Assembly: GCA_030430565.1 (NCBI GenBank)
Contig: JAUIKS010000001.1
Coordinates: 434,001 to 498,000 of the forward strand
Length of the DNA: 64,000 bases
From: Polyangia bacterium
GTDB lineage: Bacteria; Myxococcota_A; Polyangia; Nannocystales; Nannocystaceae
Reading direction: 5' to 3'
The position numbers and the translations under genes were made by a program. Positions 60,072-64,000 of the stretch are shown in pieces. How positions within the stretch are numbered: position 1 is the stretch's first letter; each line of letters begins with the position of its first letter. A model generated the notes under the pieces. The model searched no databases. It had not been told where the DNA came from and saw only the letters and a list, made by a program, of their open reading frames with translations.

Positions 60072-60965
60072 CTACTGTTCGAAGCAGTACAAGCGGAACA
60101 GCTGGCTGCACGACGTCGCCGTGTACTGCGTCCACGTCTCGTCGGTCTGATCCGCGTCGCCGACCATGCCCGAGCCCGAGTCTGTGCTCCAGTTCGAACA
60201 GCTCGTCCCGTCCGCGACCGCCGTCCCGTCGGGGCGAGTGTTCGTCCACGCGTCGGTCGGCATGAACGCGTTGAAGCCGTCTTCGTCGTAATTGATCCGG
60301 CGCGAAAGCTCGCCGTCGATCAGGTCCGCCCAGCTGTTGGCGACGATCCACGGCTCGTCCGTCAGGATGTTGACGAGCTGGTAGGGGACCGAGGACTGCA
60401 CAAAGCGGGTCGAGGGCGAGGCTTCGTTATCGCTCAGCCACGCCATGTACCGCCCCGGCAGCCCGGCGCCCTCGGCGAGGTCTTGGCAGATCTCGTCCGC
60501 GCCCGTGAGCCCGCCGAGCGCGGGGTTGTGCAGCGAGCTCGAGACGAACACGGTGCGCCAGAGCTTGGTGCACTGGTCCGTGCAGTTATCGCCGTCTTCG
60601 CCCGACGGCTCGCACTCCTCGTCCGGGGTGACGAGCCCGTCACCGCAGACGCCGGGCTCGCCGGTCGTCGTGGTCTCGCCCGTCTCGCTCGTCTCGCCCG
60701 TCTCGTCCGTCGCGCTCGTCTCGTCGCTCGTCGTCTCGCCGCCGGCGGTCGTCGCGGCGTCGCTGTCGGTCCCCGCGAGCGTCGTGCCGTCGGTCGTACC
60801 GGTCGTGTCGACGCCGGCGGTGGTGCTCGTGGGCTCGTCCGTGCTCGCGGCGTCGCTCGTGCTCGCGGCGTCGCTGGTTGACGTCCCGCTGTCGCTGTCG
60901 CCGCACGCGACCGCGAGCGCGAGCGCGAGGAGGAGGGCTGGCGTCGTAGGGGAGTTCGCAGGCAT
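60072..60965 (-). CDS. Lipoprotein with Cys-rich module and DUF1554-like domain (third copy)
   Basis: A 297-aa protein. The lipobox is LALAVACGDS, then a Thr/Ser/Asp linker to residue ~105, one Cys-rich module (VCGDGLVTPDEECEPSGEDG) and a DUF1554-like domain (TVFVSSSLHNPALGGLTGAD, EICQDLAEGAGLPGRYMAWL, RFVQSS, ending LFRLYCFEQ). It is closely related to the C-termini at 336-1430 and 1444-2661, 57 kb away, so this is a lineage-expanded family. Surface-exposed; ligand unknown. Confidence 0.85.
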   Translation of the reverse strand: MPANSPTTPALLLALALAVACGDSDSGTSTSDAASTSDAASTDEPTSTTAGVDTTGTTDGTTLAGTDSDAATTAGGETTSDETSATDETGETSETGETTTTGEPGVCGDGLVTPDEECEPSGEDGDNCTDQCTKLWRTVFVSSSLHNPALGGLTGADEICQDLAEGAGLPGRYMAWLSDNEASPSTRFVQSSVPYQLVNILTDEPWIVANSWADLIDGELSRRINYDEDGFNAFMPTDAWTNTRPDGTAVADGTSCSNWSTDSGSGMVGDADQTDETWTQYTATSCSQLFRLYCFEQ

Positions 60966-61011
60966 GGCCGGATCGTATAGCGATTCGCGGCCACGCGGCG
61001 ATCGTTGGACG

Positions 61012-61890
<879 letters not shown>

Positions 61891-62094
61891 GATGAATCGC
61901 TGCTTGTGTGTCGGCAGTGTACGTCACCGCGACCGCGGGTTCGGCGTGAACTTCAGGCCAGTCGCGTCGCCCGCGTGACCGTTCACGCGGCGGGGAGCCG
62001 CGCCCGCGTTTGTAGGTGCACCGCGTCAAGGTGCGGGGATAGTTCGATATGCAAGGAGTCGTCGCGGCGCGCGAGACGTCTGGAGCTCTTCGCC

Positions 62095-62316
62095 ATGCAT
62101 GGAGATCGTCGTACTCGTCAGACCGCGTCCGCCCTCGCGCTCACCGTCGCGCTGACGCCCGGCTGCGGCGACGACGGCGGCGGGGCGGCGAGGCGGGGAC
62201 CAGCGCGGCGCCGGTGGTTGATGCCGCTGCAGCTGCTCGACGAGGTGCTCGAGGACGGCAAGCAGCTGATCCACAACCAGCTCCTGGAGATGGTGCTCGA
62301 CGCGGTGGTCGAGTAG
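62095..62316 (+). CDS. Small lipoprotein-like protein, 73 aa
   Basis: MHGDRRTRQTASALALTVAL is followed by a lipobox-like TPGCGDDGGG; the rest is a short Gly/Arg stretch and an amphipathic helix (MPLQLLDEVLEDGKQLIHNQ). No family recognised. It is immediately convergent with msrA: its stop abuts the msrA stop at 62317. The codon bias is weak, so it might be spurious. Confidence 0.45.
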   Translation: MHGDRRTRQTASALALTVALTPGCGDDGGGAARRGPARRRWLMPLQLLDEVLEDGKQLIHNQLLEMVLDAVVE

Positions 62317-62943
62317 TCACGCGTTGGCGTGACGGCTGTGCAGGGCCCGGACCTCGGGGAGGAACTCGGCCCCGAGCCGCTCGAGCAGCGTGATCAGCTC
62401 CCCGTCGCGGTCGAGCGTCTCGCGGCTGCCGAAGCCGGCGAGGGTCCCGTTGAGGCGGCTGACGACCGGGCTCGCGAACACGGCGGCGGGGCTGCCGAGG
62501 CGCTCGACGAGCGCGCCGAACAGCGCCGGGTAGCGCTGCAGGTGGTGCTTTTGGTGTCCGTCCTCGGCCGGGTAGAAGCGCCAGGCGCTCGTGATCCAGG
62601 TCGTCAGCTGCCGCCCGCGACGACTGGCCTCACGGTCGCGCGCCTGGGCGGCGACCCGCGCCTGCTCGTCGTCGTGCGCGAAGATGGCGGAGCGGTACTG
62701 CCACGTGCGGCGCTTCACCGGGTTGTGCGCCCGCCACATCTCGTCGAGCAGCGCGCGGAAGCTGACGCGCGCGGGGTCGAACTCGAGCTCTAGGGCCTCC
62801 ATGTGGTCGCCCAGCGCCCCGTAGACCGGATCCACGGTGGTCCCGCCGGCGTAGCCAACGCGCGTTCGGAGCACGCCGTCGACGCGCCCGTAGCGCGCGT
62901 CGGGGCCCCAGAAGCAGCCCATGGCGAGCGTAGCGACGGCCAT
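62317..62943 (-). CDS. msrA: Peptide methionine sulfoxide reductase MsrA (divergent)
   Basis: A 208-aa protein. The catalytic motif is TLAMGCFWGPDARYGR (GCFWG, Cys10), followed by VGYAGG, DHMEALELEFDP (metal-free binding Glu), WQYRSAIF and the C-terminal FYPAEDGHQKHHLQRY. It reduces Met-S-sulfoxide in proteins using thioredoxin. The usual GCFWxxE is GPDA here, and the familiar GTQYRSAI reads TWQYRSAI, so it belongs to a divergent branch. Single gene; the start is the ATG at 62943. Confidence 0.88.
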   Translation of the reverse strand: MAVATLAMGCFWGPDARYGRVDGVLRTRVGYAGGTTVDPVYGALGDHMEALELEFDPARVSFRALLDEMWRAHNPVKRRTWQYRSAIFAHDDEQARVAAQARDREASRRGRQLTTWITSAWRFYPAEDGHQKHHLQRYPALFGALVERLGSPAAVFASPVVSRLNGTLAGFGSRETLDRDGELITLLERLGAEFLPEVRALHSRHANA

Positions 62944-63000
62944 GCACCGCGCATCATAGCGGGACCCGAAGATGGGTGAAAAGACATGTCTGTAGGCCCG

Positions 63001-63792
63001 CTAGCGCGCGCAGGTGAGGTGCCGGCCGCCGTCGACGGGGATCGTCACGCCGGTGATCCAGGCGGCGCGATCGGAGGCGAGGAAGGCGATGAGCTCGGCG
63101 ACCTCGCGGGGTTGACCGACGCGGCCGAGGGGGTGCGTGGTCTCGCTGTGCTCGAGGAACGCGGCGTAGCGCTCGTCGTCGAAGCCGCTGCGCCGGTGCA
63201 GCTCGCTGACGACCACGCCGGGGTTGACCGCGTTGACGCGCACGCCCTGGGGCGCGAGCTCGAGCGCGGCGCAGCCGGTGAATTGATCGAGCGCGGCCTT
63301 GCTCGAGCAGTAGGAGAGCACGCCCGGGAAGGCCCGCAGGCCGCAGACGCTCGAGACGTTGACGACCGCGCCGCGGCTCGCGACGAGCGCGGGCGTGACG
63401 AGCTGCGTCAGATGGAAGACGGCCTCGACGTTGAGCGCGAACATCTCGCGCCACGCGCTCAGGCTGGTGTCGTCGACCCGGCCCGAGGCGATGATCCCGG
63501 CGGCGTTGACGAGCACGTCGACGCGCTCGAGCTCGGCTTGGACGCGCGCGGCCAGGCGCGCGCGGGCTGCCTCATCAGTCACGTCGGTGGGGACGGCGAG
63601 CGCGCGCCCGCCCGCCGCCTCGATCTCGCGCGCGAGCTGCTCGAGGCGCTGGGCGTCGCGGGCCACGAGCGCGACCGCAGCGCCGCGCTCGGCGAGCAGC
63701 GCCGCCGTCGCGCGCCCGATGCCGCTCGACGCCCCTGTGACGATCGCCACCTTGCCCGCGAAGCTCTGACTCTTGGATTCGGCCGTTGTCAT
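63001..63792 (-). CDS. SDR-family oxidoreductase
   Basis: A 263-aa classical short-chain dehydrogenase/reductase: NAD(P)-binding TGASSGIGRATAALLAERG, acceptor-site Arg in ALVARDAQRL, DVTDEA, NAAGI, catalytic Ser in VNVSSVCGL and YxxxK (YCSSKAALDQF), PGVV, and terminal TGVTIPVDGGRHL. The Arg after the second strand suggests NADPH. It is cytoplasmic and reduces or oxidises an unknown carbonyl substrate. On the same strand as msrA (57 bp away) and divergent from a partial lipoprotein. Confidence 0.9.
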   Translation of the reverse strand: MTTAESKSQSFAGKVAIVTGASSGIGRATAALLAERGAAVALVARDAQRLEQLAREIEAAGGRALAVPTDVTDEAARARLAARVQAELERVDVLVNAAGIIASGRVDDTSLSAWREMFALNVEAVFHLTQLVTPALVASRGAVVNVSSVCGLRAFPGVLSYCSSKAALDQFTGCAALELAPQGVRVNAVNPGVVVSELHRRSGFDDERYAAFLEHSETTHPLGRVGQPREVAELIAFLASDRAAWITGVTIPVDGGRHLTCAR

Positions 63793-63847
63793 GGTGGCGC
63801 AGTGTACCCCTGGGTCGCGAGCGCGCGTCGCCGTGGTACCGTCGCGT

Positions 63848-64000
63848 ATGGTCGAGCGCTGGCTCCGTCACGTCATGCTGGCGAGCGCGTTGTGCGTCGC
63901 GGCGAGCGCGTGTCGATCGGGGGCGGGCTCGCAGGGCACCCGCGCGGCGCTCGCGGGGGAGCCCCAGCGGATCATCGCGCGGGGCGAAGCGGCCGAGGCG
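63848..64000 (+). CDS. Lipoprotein N-terminus (runs off the right edge)
   Basis: ATG at 63848, then a signal peptide (RHVMLASALCVAASACRSGA) with lipobox SAC. Only 51 codons are in the window; the mature part is not enough to classify. It is divergent from the SDR gene at 63792. Confidence 0.65.
   Translation, partial: MVERWLRHVMLASALCVAASACRSGAGSQGTRAALAGEPQRIIARGEAAEA

Overview
The window is high-GC DNA from a myxobacterium, most likely of the Nannocystineae (Nannocystis/Plesiocystis-like). The evidence is: many secreted lipoproteins with a lipobox followed by a long Ser/Thr-rich linker and then Cys-rich, FG-GAP or propeller domains; a MYXO-CTERM tail on a DUF2330 protein; Hanks-type Ser/Thr kinases fused to TPR or FG-GAP domains; and ECF, AraC and TetR regulators. 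Almost all genes share the same strongly GC-biased codon use. The exception is an AT-rich island at about 3660-5760. All calls come from reading the sequence; no database search was run.

Layout. 1-2661: tandem paralogous Cys-rich lipoproteins, two of them ending in DUF1554-like domains. 3027-5760: a small unknown operon, then a low-GC island with an XRE regulator and a T5orf172 (GIY-YIG type) protein. 5925-7426: a decapitated FG-GAP lipoprotein and a small lipoprotein. 7476-12677: Coq4-like, AraC, a phytoene-desaturase-like flavoenzyme and DUF5995. 12697-17935: secreted metallopeptidase-like, unknown lipoprotein, and a serine hydrolase whose catalytic domain is split by propeller-type repeats. 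18228-19979: TetR with its operator and a sterol-desaturase-family enzyme. 20001-25340: small genes, a lipoprotein with five actin-like repeats, and a frameshifted kinase-TPR gene. 25505-46617: DEAD-box helicase, a haem-motif toroid protein, metallophosphoesterase, M19 dipeptidase, PNGase F-like protein, lipase, sugar dehydrogenase-cytochrome fusion, GT-C-like membrane protein and several lipoproteins. 46627-48731: ExbD, a probable selenoprotein and an ECF sigma factor. 48899-54421: two hexapeptide mini-ORFs, an FG-GAP kinase and a cytochrome P450 on one strand. 54428-60060: MFS transporter, a CHAT-STAND-TPR protein, a small membrane protein and a recombinase remnant. 60072-64000: lipoproteins, a cyclophilin with a (GD)n linker, MsrA and SDR.

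The most exciting candidate is at 48899-54421. Two tiny ORFs, each with its own Shine-Dalgarno sequence, encode MEPYIW and MEPYEW. They differ at every synonymous third position but keep the peptide. They sit in the leader of a kinase-P450 operon whose P450 lacks the usual I-helix Thr. This resembles the minimal P450-crosslinked RiPPs (biarylitides) and may be a new Tyr-x-Trp type. Second is a thioredoxin-fold membrane protein with an in-frame UGA in a WUPYC context, followed by a perfect stem-loop, which is a probable selenoprotein. Third is a serine hydrolase intercalated into what looks like one eight-bladed propeller.
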